Virus record (IMG/VR): IMGVR_UViG_3300027896_000105
Span: 1 to 38,516 of that record
Source: a virus
Strand: one strand, 5' to 3'
Length of the DNA: 38,516 nt
Below, piece by piece: positions 1 to 8,118 of the stretch. The translations under genes and the position numbers were made by a program. Under the pieces are notes generated by a model, which saw only the letters and a list, made by a program, of their open reading frames with translations, searched no databases and was not told where the DNA came from. Each line of letters begins with the position of its first letter. Position 1 is the stretch's first letter.

Positions 1-1244
1 CACCGATTCTGAGTTTGATAATAACCGGGTGCTAATAATTTGATAGAATCTATTGATTCATTATCTATTCCATTAGCACTAGTAGATACCTCTAAAGAAC
101 TCATAATAAGAACACCTGAGGTGCCAGATGTTAGCCCAACAATGGCTTCATTAATATTGAATATTCCATTAGCGGGAATGATAACAAGCTGCATCAATAC
201 ATTATCCCAATCTACAACAATACCTGTTGCTTTAGAAGAAGATCCTATAACTGTTTCACTTAATGTATAGTTAGCAGAGTAGCTTTGGTTGAGATATAAT
301 GTTCTAAAGCTTACTGCAGTAGCAGAGGCGATTTTATTTTCAACTATATCTTCAGAAAGAGTCCATGTATAAATTAAACTCTCCGGACTAAATACTCTAC
401 AACCATTAGCAGCAGCTCCATTAGTAGAGATATAATCTAGATTGACAAGATTCCCTATATCGACATTTTTTCCTATGATTTGTCCATCACCAAATTTAAT
501 TTCATATTGCTGATTTTCTATCTCCTGCAACCAATATACAGGTTCTAGTGAGCTAGTTGTTTGTAATGTTCCGGCCTTATTAAAAACTACACTATCTAAA
601 ACAGAAGAAGATGTTTGAACAGTAACTATAAGCGAATCAGTATCTATTGAGCTATCAGGAATAATAAATTTATTTCCTATAGGATTTCCTGTAGCATAAA
701 TATTATTTTCTTGTACTTCATATTGATAAGATAAATGAGTTCCTTCATATAACATCACAGTATTTGCTGCATAAATCCAGTTATCAACTCCGTTTGATGT
801 TAGAGTTAACATATAATCAAGAACATAATCTTCTTTTGTTATAAATGTATATTGATTATTTCCAACATAAGAACTAAATTGCGCATACGCTTTTAGTGTT
901 ATAGTGCTAGGAGGTGTTTTACCATTAACAGCAGTTATATATGAAGTTAAATTAACATACGCCAGTGAAGATTTCTTAGAAAATGGCGTATATCCTAACA
1001 TTTTTGCTCTAGATACAACAGACTCTCTGAGAGTCGCCGTATCAAGAAACATCTCATTCGCTATCATATTAGCGTAAAAAGCATTATAATGTGTATTATA
1101 TGCCAATATATCTAAAAGTATAGTGATATTAGGTCCTTCAAAATTATAATCCTTAAAAATATTTTGAGAAGATAAATATTTCTTCAAATTAGATTTAATT
1201 TGATCGAAATCTAAATCAGCTATATTTAATGTTGGTGAAGCCAT
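1..1244 (-). CDS. 6: Baseplate wedge protein gp6, N-terminal part (partial)
   Basis: This is the N-terminal ~414 residues of a T4 gp6-type baseplate wedge subunit; the gene runs off the left edge. In myoviruses gp6 dimers join neighbouring wedges into the baseplate ring. The reading frame from the ATG at 1244 is open to position 3. Near the start it reads LDFDQIKSNLKKYLSSQ, then LLDILAYNTHYNAFYANM and ANEMFLDTATLRESVVSRAK, which are hallmark gp6 segments. At the window edge it reads IKLLAPGYYQTQNR, another gp6-like segment. It starts 6 bases after gp25 stops, so the two are co-transcribed. No Shine-Dalgarno is visible. Confidence 0.93.
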   Translation of the reverse strand, partial: MASPTLNIADLDFDQIKSNLKKYLSSQNIFKDYNFEGPNITILLDILAYNTHYNAFYANMIANEMFLDTATLRESVVSRAKMLGYTPFSKKSSLAYVNLTSYITAVNGKTPPSTITLKAYAQFSSYVGNNQYTFITKEDYVLDYMLTLTSNGVDNWIYAANTVMLYEGTHLSYQYEVQENNIYATGNPIGNKFIIPDSSIDTDSLIVTVQTSSSVLDSVVFNKAGTLQTTSSLEPVYWLQEIENQQYEIKFGDGQIIGKNVDIGNLVNLDYISTNGAAANGCRVFSPESLIYTWTLSEDIVENKIASATAVSFRTLYLNQSYSANYTLSETVIGSSSKATGIVVDWDNVLMQLVIIPANGIFNINEAIVGLTSGTSGVLIMSSLEVSTSANGIDNESIDSIKLLAPGYYQTQNR

Positions 1245-1250
1245 AAATTT

Positions 1251-1661
1251 TTACCGTATTCTTTCTAAAAAGACTGTTATATTTTGAATCAATACATTGT
1301 TAATAATCTCAAACGTAATAGTTACATAATAACCATTATTATCATAATCAGGTGTTGCTATTATATCTGTAACTGTTATTCTAGGTTCCCAGTTACGAAG
1401 AACTGTTTTTATATGTTCCTCTATAGCAACTGCAGCACCGAACGATAAGTTTTCAAATAGAAGAAAATAAACTCCACAACCTTTTCCTGGATAAAATGGT
1501 CTCTCATTATAACCAGTAAGCACTAAATTTTTAATCGATGTCTTTATTGCTTCCTCTTCTGTTATACGAGAAATATCACCAGTAAGAGGATGAGCAGTAA
1601 ACGATAATTGAAAATCAGAAAAACGTATCGTTGGTAATGATGATTTATTTGAAATTGTCAT
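1251..1661 (-). CDS. 25: Baseplate wedge protein gp25
   Basis: A 136-residue protein of the gp25 family, a small wedge subunit that anchors the sheath-initiation end of contractile tails. The segment GYNERPFYPGKGCGVYFLLF carries the conserved N-E-R-P-F-x-P/G pattern, and NWEPRITVTDI matches the E-P-R core motif. T4 gp25 is 132 aa, so the length is normal. It lies between the PAAR gene and gp6, as expected for a baseplate operon. Despite the old 'lysozyme-like' label for the family, nothing here indicates an enzyme. Confidence 0.93.
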   Translation of the reverse strand: MTISNKSSLPTIRFSDFQLSFTAHPLTGDISRITEEEAIKTSIKNLVLTGYNERPFYPGKGCGVYFLLFENLSFGAAVAIEEHIKTVLRNWEPRITVTDIIATPDYDNNGYYVTITFEIINNVLIQNITVFLERIR

Positions 1662-1686
1662 TTTCTAGTGATAAATGATTTCATTG

Positions 1687-1947
1687 TTAATTGTTAATAA
1701 ATGTATTAGGTGAACCTTGCACCATTTTATCACCACAAGGTGAATCAGTATCACCAACTCTCACTGCGTTTCTATTATTAGTAAATACATTAGGTGAACC
1801 TTCAATCATATGATCAATATGCAATGGACAATCATCTAAATCGCCTAATCTCGTTTCGGGGAGATTATTAATAAAAACATTTGGCGATCCAGTTGTTATA
1901 CTATCTCCCATTGAATCTTTATCGTGTAATCTACAAGCTGGTCTCAT
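1687..1947 (-). CDS. PAAR-repeat spike tip protein
   Basis: An 86-residue PAAR protein, predicted to cap the membrane-piercing needle of the tail spike. It consists of three repeats of G-S-P-N-V/T-F-x-N-N, spaced about 30 residues, plus His and Cys residues (RLHDKD, CPLHID, SPCGD) suitable for tip metal binding. It lies just downstream of the gp5-like spike gene and an 84-aa ORF, the position of gp5.4 in T4-like genomes. PAAR proteins in general form a sharp beta cone on the gp5 or VgrG trimer. The family call is firm; metal binding is inferred. Confidence 0.9.
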   Translation of the reverse strand: MRPACRLHDKDSMGDSITTGSPNVFINNLPETRLGDLDDCPLHIDHMIEGSPNVFTNNRNAVRVGDTDSPCGDKMVQGSPNTFINN

Positions 1948-1953
1948 ACTTCA

Positions 1954-2208
1954 TTATTTGTTTTGACTGCAATTCATCATAATCGAAAAAGGAATATTTT
2001 TCTCTGAATCCCACTCCTCTTTATTGCTCATTAGTAAAATATGCTTATCAGTTTCTAATTCATAATTCCCTTCTACCTTAAATTTAATATCACCCTTAAA
2101 AATAATAGTTTTAGTTTTTAAATCGAAATCGATATAATCCAATAACTCTAATAATCGATAGAATTTTTCTGAAACTTCAGGATCGACTGTTTCTTTTTCT
2201 ATTAACAT
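1954..2208 (-). CDS. Small hypothetical baseplate-operon protein
   Basis: An 84-residue protein I do not recognise. It is acidic, with a charged alpha-helical N-terminus (EVSEKFYRLLELLDYIDFD) followed by short alternating beta-type segments (TIIFKGDIKFKVEGNYEL). It lies between the spike gene and the PAAR tip gene, with only 6 bases to the PAAR start. A role in spike or hub assembly is therefore reasonable but is inferred from position alone. A CATAAATA late-promoter-like octamer lies about 22 bases upstream of the ATG. Confidence 0.7.
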   Translation of the reverse strand: MLIEKETVDPEVSEKFYRLLELLDYIDFDLKTKTIIFKGDIKFKVEGNYELETDKHILLMSNKEEWDSEKNIPFSIMMNCSQNK

Positions 2209-2229
2209 AAAGTTTTTATTTTTTTAATA

Positions 2230-2237
2230 TATTTATG
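2230..2237 (-). promoter_or_regulatory. Putative T4-type late promoter (CATAAATA)
   Basis: The minus strand reads CATAAATA, one base off the T4 late -10 element TATAAATA, just upstream of the 84-aa gene and inside the 39-base gap after gp5. Such octamers occur by chance several times per strand in DNA this AT-rich, so position is the main support. Confidence 0.4.
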
Positions 2238-2247
2238 AATATCTCTC

Positions 2248-3921
2248 TTATGGTGGAAGTGTTCCATTATTAATCATTTGCTGATATTGACCGGCAGTAT
2301 ATTTGCCTGTACTTGTTGTAACTGTATCTGTCGGTTGAATAACAGCTCCTGTTCTTGGATCAGTAAACGGCGCTGTTGGTGTTGGTGCGGTTGCAGGTGT
2401 AGTAGGACTTTCAGGTACAGTTGTCGAGGTAGGTGCAACAGGAACACCATTTGTTGTTGACGTTGAATCAGGAATAGTCGTCGTTGTACTCGTTCCATCA
2501 GGAGATGTTTTTGTTACACTTGTAGAGCCATCTGTGTTTAAGGTTCTTGTTGTACTACCGCCACCGGTCGTCGTAGTTGTTGTTGTTGTATCACCAGTCG
2601 TTGTCGTTGTCGTATCACCAGTCGTTGTCGTTGTCGTATCACCAGTCGTTGTCGTTGTATTAGCTTGCGGTGTTGTTGTTAGGGGACCTTTAGGTGTACT
2701 ACTATTCGTATCATTATTTGCAGCAGGAGCTGTAGATTGACCAGTTGGCATTCCATGAGGATGAGCTGTTGGTGGTATTGGATTAATAAATTTACCTTCC
2801 CGCGGTCTTCTATTTGGTCTTGGTGGATCAACTGATAAACCACAATTCAGATTTATTGATGTAGCGTCTATGTTAACTGAACCAGTACCATCAACTTTTA
2901 TATTAATATCTCCATTAACACAAGAAATATATATTGTAGGCCATGACCAGATAGCATAATAATTACTTCCTTCACAAATTTGATTCTGATCTTCCATTAC
3001 TAATCTAAAACAAGAGCCACCAACAGTATTCCTCTCTGTATTAATAGTATATTCTTTACGATCGAGATGATTAATAAAGAGACTATCACCTACGGTTTTA
3101 TGCATCTTCGTGCCGTTTGCTTGAACTTCATCATAAGTCCCAGAACGATGAAAATTGTGTAATCTCTCGAAATATTCTGTATCATCAACTTCATGAACAT
3201 GACCAGATTCCGATTCTTCTACTTTATTGAATGGATAAAGAGCGTTATAAACAGTAGTAGGATCAGGTTCTCTCCAAATATACTCCACAATAGAAGTTCT
3301 CACTTTCTTAATTGCATTCTGTATTTTCCATAATAATTGTTGATCTTTTCTTGGATCAAATTCACCTTCATCTCTTGCTAGTCTATGAGTATCCGGCTCC
3401 TGAACATGCTTTGGATATACATTTACCGGGCGCAAATCTTCTTCGTGGGGAATATCTCTTGTTGATGTTGAACTATTATCTATCGGTGCTAATATGAATC
3501 CTTTCTCAATATTAAGAGGTCTTGTTGGTAGAAGATCATTTGCTGATTTGACTCCAACAGGATCATAAAACCCTTTTTGAGCTGGCGGAGCGACACTAAG
3601 ATTTGGTGTTCCTTCTTCTATAACAGCCGGCATACAGCCGACTATAACAGGATCCTGACAATTATCACCATCTCTGAAAAAACCAAAAACCCAAGTTCCT
3701 TCTTTTGGTGGAACAATACGTTCTTCTTGATTAACAGGAATGATTGGATAGGCCCAATACATTTCTGTTGTAGGAATCCCTTTACCGCCTTTATCATTTG
3801 TATGCGCCCCAAGCACCCTTACTTTACATCTACCAGAAAATAATGGATCCATTCTATCTTCAACAACGCCCTGCCACCAATAGAATCCATCCTTCCCCAT
3901 AAAATTTTTCGTACCATTCAT
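2248..3921 (-). CDS. 5: Baseplate central spike protein gp5-like, no lysozyme domain, Thr-rich C-terminus
   Basis: A 557-residue gp5/VgrG-like spike. Residues ~10-115 form the OB-fold N-domain (FYWWQGVVEDRMDPLFSGRC, then KEGTWVFGFFRDGDNCQDPV). A linker follows, then a beta-rich region at ~245-365 (GHVHEVDDTEYFERL, NGDINIKVDGTGSVNIDATS) resembling the start of a spike beta-prism. T4 gp5 has a lysozyme domain between OB fold and prism; I see none here, so wall digestion probably falls to the tape-measure hydrolase domain. Residues ~418-452 are Thr tracts with tandem GDTTTTTT, and the last ~100 residues are Ser/Thr/Pro-rich low complexity. The start overlaps the hub gene stop by 4 bases (ATGA). 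Confidence 0.88.
   Translation of the reverse strand: MNGTKNFMGKDGFYWWQGVVEDRMDPLFSGRCKVRVLGAHTNDKGGKGIPTTEMYWAYPIIPVNQEERIVPPKEGTWVFGFFRDGDNCQDPVIVGCMPAVIEEGTPNLSVAPPAQKGFYDPVGVKSANDLLPTRPLNIEKGFILAPIDNSSTSTRDIPHEEDLRPVNVYPKHVQEPDTHRLARDEGEFDPRKDQQLLWKIQNAIKKVRTSIVEYIWREPDPTTVYNALYPFNKVEESESGHVHEVDDTEYFERLHNFHRSGTYDEVQANGTKMHKTVGDSLFINHLDRKEYTINTERNTVGGSCFRLVMEDQNQICEGSNYYAIWSWPTIYISCVNGDINIKVDGTGSVNIDATSINLNCGLSVDPPRPNRRPREGKFINPIPPTAHPHGMPTGQSTAPAANNDTNSSTPKGPLTTTPQANTTTTTGDTTTTTTGDTTTTTTGDTTTTTTTTGGGSTTRTLNTDGSTSVTKTSPDGTSTTTTIPDSTSTTNGVPVAPTSTTVPESPTTPATAPTPTAPFTDPRTGAVIQPTDTVTTSTGKYTAGQYQQMINNGTLPP
2574..2665 (-). repeat. 24-bp tandem repeat coding for GDTTTTTT in the spike gene
   Basis: About three direct copies of a 24-bp unit (plus-strand core atcaccagtcgttgtcgttg) encode repeats of Gly-Asp plus six Thr in the gp5-like protein. 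Copies are nearly identical and continue into a less regular poly-Thr stretch. In-frame copy-number change by slippage would leave the protein readable. Confidence 0.85.
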
Positions 3922-5375
3922 TCCGCTATCGTTTTATGTGAAATTTGTTCAATAAAATTATCTTTCATTAGATCAAGCGACATTGTATATCTAGTTTCAC
4001 CATCTCCTGCAGTTGCTCTAAAGTTATGAGAAAGACGAGTTACAAGGAAATTACCTGAAATATACCTATCATCAAGTCTTCCTGATTGTTCGTTATACAT
4101 ATCATTATTATAACTTAAATGTGGTTTGTTAAATTCAATAATCCCTCCTAATTGAATCCTATCATTTCCAGGTATAGAAGAAATACTTGCAATAAAATTA
4201 TTATTTTTTTGTAATTCGAATGCTCTCTTATAAAGATGTCGCATCATAGAGTCACATTGTAATTCTAAAGGTGTTTCTCGTTTAGCGATATAACCGAAAT
4301 CAAGTCTTCGCGGTCTTGGCTCAGCAATCTTATTCATGTTATTACTAATTCCACGATCGGCATCTATTTCAACTGGAAAATTATTGACAGCTCCCGGCAT
4401 TCTAAAAAATTGTAGTGGTTTTGTTTCTTCTTGTAATTTATCTGTATAGAAACGATTAGATCCTAATGGACTCGGCTTCCAATAATCTTCTTTATGTATA
4501 GGTTTTTTAACAACAAACTTTTTTCTTAATGGATCATGTATAATCCAACTCTGATTATACATCCCATTCATTGTATTGCCTGCGACATCTCCTGTTTTGC
4601 CGAAAGTAAATCCTTCTATATTATTTGCAGACGATACCATATCAATTTTTGTATCAACTCCCGGACTATTTTCAGCAACATTCTGCGGATTAAAATTTAT
4701 GGTGAATGTAGGAGGTTGCTTCATTAAAATTGAAAGAGACTTAAAATTGTATTTTGGTCCATTAATTTTATCAGTAGATTCATAAAATATAAAATCAGAT
4801 AAACCTTCTATATTAATCGCTTTATCAGTTGCAAGCCAATTCATAATTTTAAACGGTTTCCAGTTCGGTATTATCATTCTAAGAAGCCCCTGCGTTTCAT
4901 GAAACTCAAATGGCTTATCTTTTTTGATATAATCATCGTAAACTAATTTCGCTATATCAGAAGCTTTTTTCATAGTAAACGATCTTGATACTGCAATATT
5001 AAGATTCGTCGAGGATTCTCCTGACATGAAATAGAGTTTATATTTTTGAGATTTAGCAGACATATTACCATCGCCCGCTCTATCGCCTATTTTATATATT
5101 CTTAAATCTTTAATAACTATAGCACGATCTTCTGATGCTGTAGGAATTCTCCATCGTAATGTAAGAGTCTCCTCACCAACAATAGGGAAAAATTGTATTA
5201 ACTCTAATGAGTCCTCAATAGTAATATCGCCTGTGATCTGACTCTGAAACATATCTTCATATACATCAAGAGCTATTAGCATAGCTCTAATATCTATTGT
5301 CTTACTTTTATCAAAATTTGTAAGTTCTATTTGATCTATTATTACCGATCGAGGTTTATATACTTCTTCACTCAC
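3918..5375 (-). CDS. Baseplate hub protein (gp27-type)
   Basis: A 485-residue protein in the position of the hub subunit that trimerises with the gp5 spike. The N-terminal part (ALDVYEDMFQSQITGDITIE, then LRWRIPTASEDRA) matches the gp27/VgrG-N style domain, in which the tail tube sits on a pseudo-hexameric ring. The C-terminal part has IQLGGIIEFNKPHL and GNFLVTRLSHNFRATAGDGE, typical of hub proteins. The start codon is GTG, overlapping the gp53 stop by 4 bases (GTGA). It is translationally coupled to both neighbours. T4 gp27 is 391 aa, so this version is longer. The role is clear from context; the exact T4 name is less certain. Confidence 0.8.
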   Translation of the reverse strand: MSEEVYKPRSVIIDQIELTNFDKSKTIDIRAMLIALDVYEDMFQSQITGDITIEDSLELIQFFPIVGEETLTLRWRIPTASEDRAIVIKDLRIYKIGDRAGDGNMSAKSQKYKLYFMSGESSTNLNIAVSRSFTMKKASDIAKLVYDDYIKKDKPFEFHETQGLLRMIIPNWKPFKIMNWLATDKAINIEGLSDFIFYESTDKINGPKYNFKSLSILMKQPPTFTINFNPQNVAENSPGVDTKIDMVSSANNIEGFTFGKTGDVAGNTMNGMYNQSWIIHDPLRKKFVVKKPIHKEDYWKPSPLGSNRFYTDKLQEETKPLQFFRMPGAVNNFPVEIDADRGISNNMNKIAEPRPRRLDFGYIAKRETPLELQCDSMMRHLYKRAFELQKNNNFIASISSIPGNDRIQLGGIIEFNKPHLSYNNDMYNEQSGRLDDRYISGNFLVTRLSHNFRATAGDGETRYTMSLDLMKDNFIEQISHKTIAE

Positions 5376-5878
5376 TTGTTAAATATTTTACTCATTTCTT
5401 TAATGATCTGATTTAAATAATCTTTTTTAATAATATTAATAAATCGTTTCTTTTCATTTAACTCCCACTCATAATCATAAAGTGACTTCTCTGTTACAGG
5501 TGAACCATTCCAATCCTTTTTCATAATATAATTACCATTTGTATCCTCATAATGATGAATTGTTTGAGTTGCTTTTTCTATGCTACTATACTTAGAATTG
5601 ATAAAATTTTCAAACACTCTAATACTTCGCGGCCATTGCGCATAAAGATTAACAATATTATTGGCGTAAAGAATAAGCCAGTAATACTTAGTATTCCCAT
5701 AATATCTTTGTGCAATATCTTCTGGTCTTTCACCATCAGCAATTGTATATTGATAAAACACAGCACTTTTTAATAAAGTATCAATATCTTTTAAACGAGC
5801 ACGTTTTAAGATATCTACTGCAATAGTATTATTATATTGTAGAGTAGGAAAGTAGCTAAAATAATTAGTTGAACTCAA
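5372..5878 (-). CDS. 53: Baseplate wedge protein gp53 (LysM-like), TTG start
   Basis: A 168-residue gp53-type wedge protein that helps join wedges around the hub. Residues ~35-80 form a LysM-like motif (YTIADGERPEDIAQRYYGNT) followed by YYWLILYANNIVNLYAQWP, the strongest gp53 signature. The start is unusual: codon 1 is TTG at 5876-5878, an in-frame TAA lies 5 codons upstream, and no ATG lies between, so a TTG start is needed to keep the conserved N-terminus (NYFSYFPTLQYN). The gene ends overlapping the hub GTG start. Confidence 0.88.
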   Translation of the reverse strand: MSSTNYFSYFPTLQYNNTIAVDILKRARLKDIDTLLKSAVFYQYTIADGERPEDIAQRYYGNTKYYWLILYANNIVNLYAQWPRSIRVFENFINSKYSSIEKATQTIHHYEDTNGNYIMKKDWNGSPVTEKSLYDYEWELNEKKRFINIIKKDYLNQIIKEMSKIFNK

Positions 5879-5895
5879 AATAGTTATATTTTACG

Positions 5896-6822
5896 TTAAG
5901 GGGTCGGTATACCATACTTGCCACTAGGATAAGCTTCACCAAAACTATTTTGTGTAAGGATAACCATCTCGGTAAATGAAATAGTTAATCTAACACCGTT
6001 TGGCGCATATTCTCCATCTCCTTCAAGATCAGGTCTATGGAAAGCAATACCTTTATTAGTATAATCTACATCGATAGCTGTAATAGCGCAATCCTCTACC
6101 TGAAATAAAAATCTATTACCAGAAGTAGATGTATCAATAGAAGAATTAAATTTTATACGCCATAGTGGCGGTTGCTTTAAAACAATATCACCTGCATTTG
6201 ATGGTGTATGAATATATCTTTTGAACCAGTATATAATTTGATTTAATGACTCCGCTTCTGCTCCATTTTTAGCAGTTAATTCATACGTGAAAGTAAATTG
6301 TCTAAAGTCAGGTGCTTTCCACATCAATACCTTCATAGGGTTGATAACTGATTTTGTCACCATTTGAGCTAATTTATTCATCTCAGACTCACCATCTAAT
6401 ATCTTTTGTGCTGCAACATAAGCTCCACCTTTAATAACATCATCTGTTATAGCTCCTTCATTTCCTTTATGTGCTTGTAGAGCAGCTGCAACTGCTCCCA
6501 TATCTTGTGATTGCCAATTTGATCTATATGGAACTGTTAACTCGGCCGGCAATGGTAAATACACTTCCCCTAGATTAACCTCCTCTTGTCTTCCATGCTC
6601 ATCCATTACATTCAAATCAAAACAATGAAAATGTGTGTATTGTTTTAGATCTGATCTGTTTAATAGATCGGATGGAAATTGTGTATATCCACCAAATATC
6701 GGTACAGATTTTGATATTGCGTAAATAAGTTTTACTAAATCTTTTCCTGTAGATCCTAATAATGTTTGAGCACCTGATGCAACAGCACCCGCTGTTGCTG
6801 TTCCTGTTTGCGCTATTGCCAT
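5896..6822 (-). CDS. 48: Baseplate tail tube cap gp48
   Basis: A 308-residue gp48 homologue (T4 gp48 is 364 aa). gp48 sits on the baseplate hub and, with gp54, starts tail-tube polymerisation. Characteristic stretches are GEVYLPLPAELTVPYRSNWQ, WKAPDFRQFTFTYELTAKN, IIYWFKRYIHTPSN and the C-terminal PNGVRLTISFTEMVILTQ. It is the first gene of the leftward baseplate operon. A CATAAATA late-promoter-like octamer lies ~32 bases upstream. Confidence 0.88.
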   Translation of the reverse strand: MAIAQTGTATAGAVASGAQTLLGSTGKDLVKLIYAISKSVPIFGGYTQFPSDLLNRSDLKQYTHFHCFDLNVMDEHGRQEEVNLGEVYLPLPAELTVPYRSNWQSQDMGAVAAALQAHKGNEGAITDDVIKGGAYVAAQKILDGESEMNKLAQMVTKSVINPMKVLMWKAPDFRQFTFTYELTAKNGAEAESLNQIIYWFKRYIHTPSNAGDIVLKQPPLWRIKFNSSIDTSTSGNRFLFQVEDCAITAIDVDYTNKGIAFHRPDLEGDGEYAPNGVRLTISFTEMVILTQNSFGEAYPSGKYGIPTP

Positions 6823-6853
6823 AAATCGATTGTATGTAAAGTGTTATATGTCT

Positions 6854-6861
6854 TATTTATG
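6854..6861 (-). promoter_or_regulatory. Putative late promoter for the leftward baseplate operon
   Basis: The minus strand reads CATAAATA 32 bases upstream of the gp48 start. It forms a back-to-back pair with the plus-strand octamer at 6871, so the 72-base intergenic region holds one candidate late promoter facing each operon. Confidence 0.5.
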
Positions 6862-6870
6862 CAAAAAAGA

Positions 6871-6878
6871 CATAAATA
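6871..6878 (+). promoter_or_regulatory. Putative late promoter for the rightward head/tail operon
   Basis: CATAAATA lies 17 bases before the gp4 ATG. With T4-like spacing, transcription would start near 6885 and leave a leader of about 10 bases. It pairs with the minus-strand octamer at 6854. Confidence 0.5.
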
Positions 6879-6894
6879 CTTTAAAAAGAAGTAA

Positions 6895-7347
6895 ATGGCG
6901 AAAGGGTACCCGAAGAAGAAGAAATTTGTTCCGCAGAATAAAGAAAAGTATGTCGGGAATGTGGATTTAATAATCGCGAGATCTAATTTAGAATTAAGAT
7001 TTATGAGATGGTGTGATACACATTCTAGTGTCATACGTTATAGTAGCGAAGAAGTTATAATCCCATATATAAAGCCAACAGATAAAATGTATCATCGTTA
7101 TTTCGTCGACTTCTTGTTAACAATTCGTGATAAAGATGATGTTGAACATACTTATTTAGTGGAGATAAAACCGAAAAGTCAAACCAAACCACCTAGAAAA
7201 AGTAAAAATAAAACAAATAGAGCGTATTTAACAGAAACAGCAACTTTTTTAGTTAATAAAGCTAAGTTTGCTGCAGCTGAAAAATATTGCGAACAGAGAG
7301 GGTGGAAGTGGAAAGTATTAACGGAGGATCAATTGAAAACATTATAA
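6895..7347 (+). CDS. 4: Head completion protein gp4
   Basis: A 150-residue protein, the same length as T4 gp4 (also called gp50/gp4 head completion). The family has a TnsA/restriction-endonuclease-like core and acts on filled heads before tail joining. Visible features are a basic N-terminus (GYPKKKKFVPQNKEKY), RSNLELRFMRWCD, YHRYFVDFLLTIRD and YLVEIKPKSQ. The E..D...E-x-K arrangement suits a PD-(D/E)xK-type core. It is the first gene of the rightward operon, followed by gp2 after 6 bases, as in the T4 gene 2-4-53 neighbourhood. Confidence 0.88.
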   Translation: MAKGYPKKKKFVPQNKEKYVGNVDLIIARSNLELRFMRWCDTHSSVIRYSSEEVIIPYIKPTDKMYHRYFVDFLLTIRDKDDVEHTYLVEIKPKSQTKPPRKSKNKTNRAYLTETATFLVNKAKFAAAEKYCEQRGWKWKVLTEDQLKTL

Positions 7348-7353
7348 GATTAG

Positions 7354-8109
7354 ATGGCAATAATTAAAGGTACAGAATTTAAAGCCTCTGATGGTAATAA
7401 GTATAAGTTTTTAGGGAAACAGTGGGCTTTAGTCGATCCAAAAACAGGAAAGACTACGAGAATGGCTTCCACTAAAATAACATTAGAGTTAGAACGGTTA
7501 GCAGCCGCTAACCATATGATAACTCCATCTACTTCTGTTTTTGATACGTTATTATTGCGTGGTATTAGATCAGGAGAAGTGCCAGCAAGAACGCAAGCGG
7601 CAAGGGATTGGTTTAGAAATACAGCGAAAGGAACAACAATATCAAGGCATGAAATATTAGCTGAGAAAACGAGATTTGTGAATAAAGTTGAGCCAGGGAA
7701 AATGTACATGTTTCAATATTACGCCAAACTTCGTAACAAACTTCCTTATTGGGATGCTTTCCCTTTGATATTTCCTATAGAAAAATATGAAGATGGATTT
7801 TTAGGGATCAACTTCCACTATTTACCATACGATTTGCGAGCAAAATTAATGGATGCTCTTTATAAAATCTCAAGCGATAAACGATATGATGAGAAAACAA
7901 AATTGATTGCTAATTATAGGCTTTTAAAAGGTGCATCACAATATAAGTATTTCATACCGACAATTCACAGATATTTGTCAGAGCAAGTACAAAGTAAGTT
8001 CATTGAAGTTGCATCATCAGAATGGGATGTAGCTTTATTTTTACAAGTGCAGAATTGGAAAGGTTCGTCTCAGGATAAGATCTGGAGAGATTCAAGAAAT
8101 AAAATTTAA
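7354..8109 (+). CDS. 2: DNA end protector gp2-like head protein
   Basis: A 251-residue protein resembling the gp2 'DNA end protector' of T4-like phages (T4 gp2 is 274 aa), which binds packaged DNA ends and shields them from host RecBCD. The central segment reads MYMFQYYAKLRNKLPYWDAF and FPLIFPIEKYEDGFLGINFH, followed by YLPYDLRAKLMDALY. From memory this is highly conserved in proteins so annotated in marine T4-like phages. The N-terminal ~110 residues are basic. It directly follows gp4, the expected partner. Function is by homology only. Confidence 0.72.
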   Translation: MAIIKGTEFKASDGNKYKFLGKQWALVDPKTGKTTRMASTKITLELERLAAANHMITPSTSVFDTLLLRGIRSGEVPARTQAARDWFRNTAKGTTISRHEILAEKTRFVNKVEPGKMYMFQYYAKLRNKLPYWDAFPLIFPIEKYEDGFLGINFHYLPYDLRAKLMDALYKISSDKRYDEKTKLIANYRLLKGASQYKYFIPTIHRYLSEQVQSKFIEVASSEWDVALFLQVQNWKGSSQDKIWRDSRNKI

Positions 8110-8118
8110 AATAATTCA

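Noticed and set aside
2574-2665. CRISPR-like repeat array
   Set aside because: Units are contiguous, in frame and without unique spacers; they encode a protein repeat.
2534-2740. Plus-strand ORF rich in Val (68 aa)
   Set aside because: It is the antisense reading of the poly-Thr repeats in the spike gene and has no independent support.
7350-7709. Minus-strand 119-aa ORF opposite gp2
   Set aside because: It lies antisense to a conserved head gene inside a plus-strand operon and has no recognisable domain.
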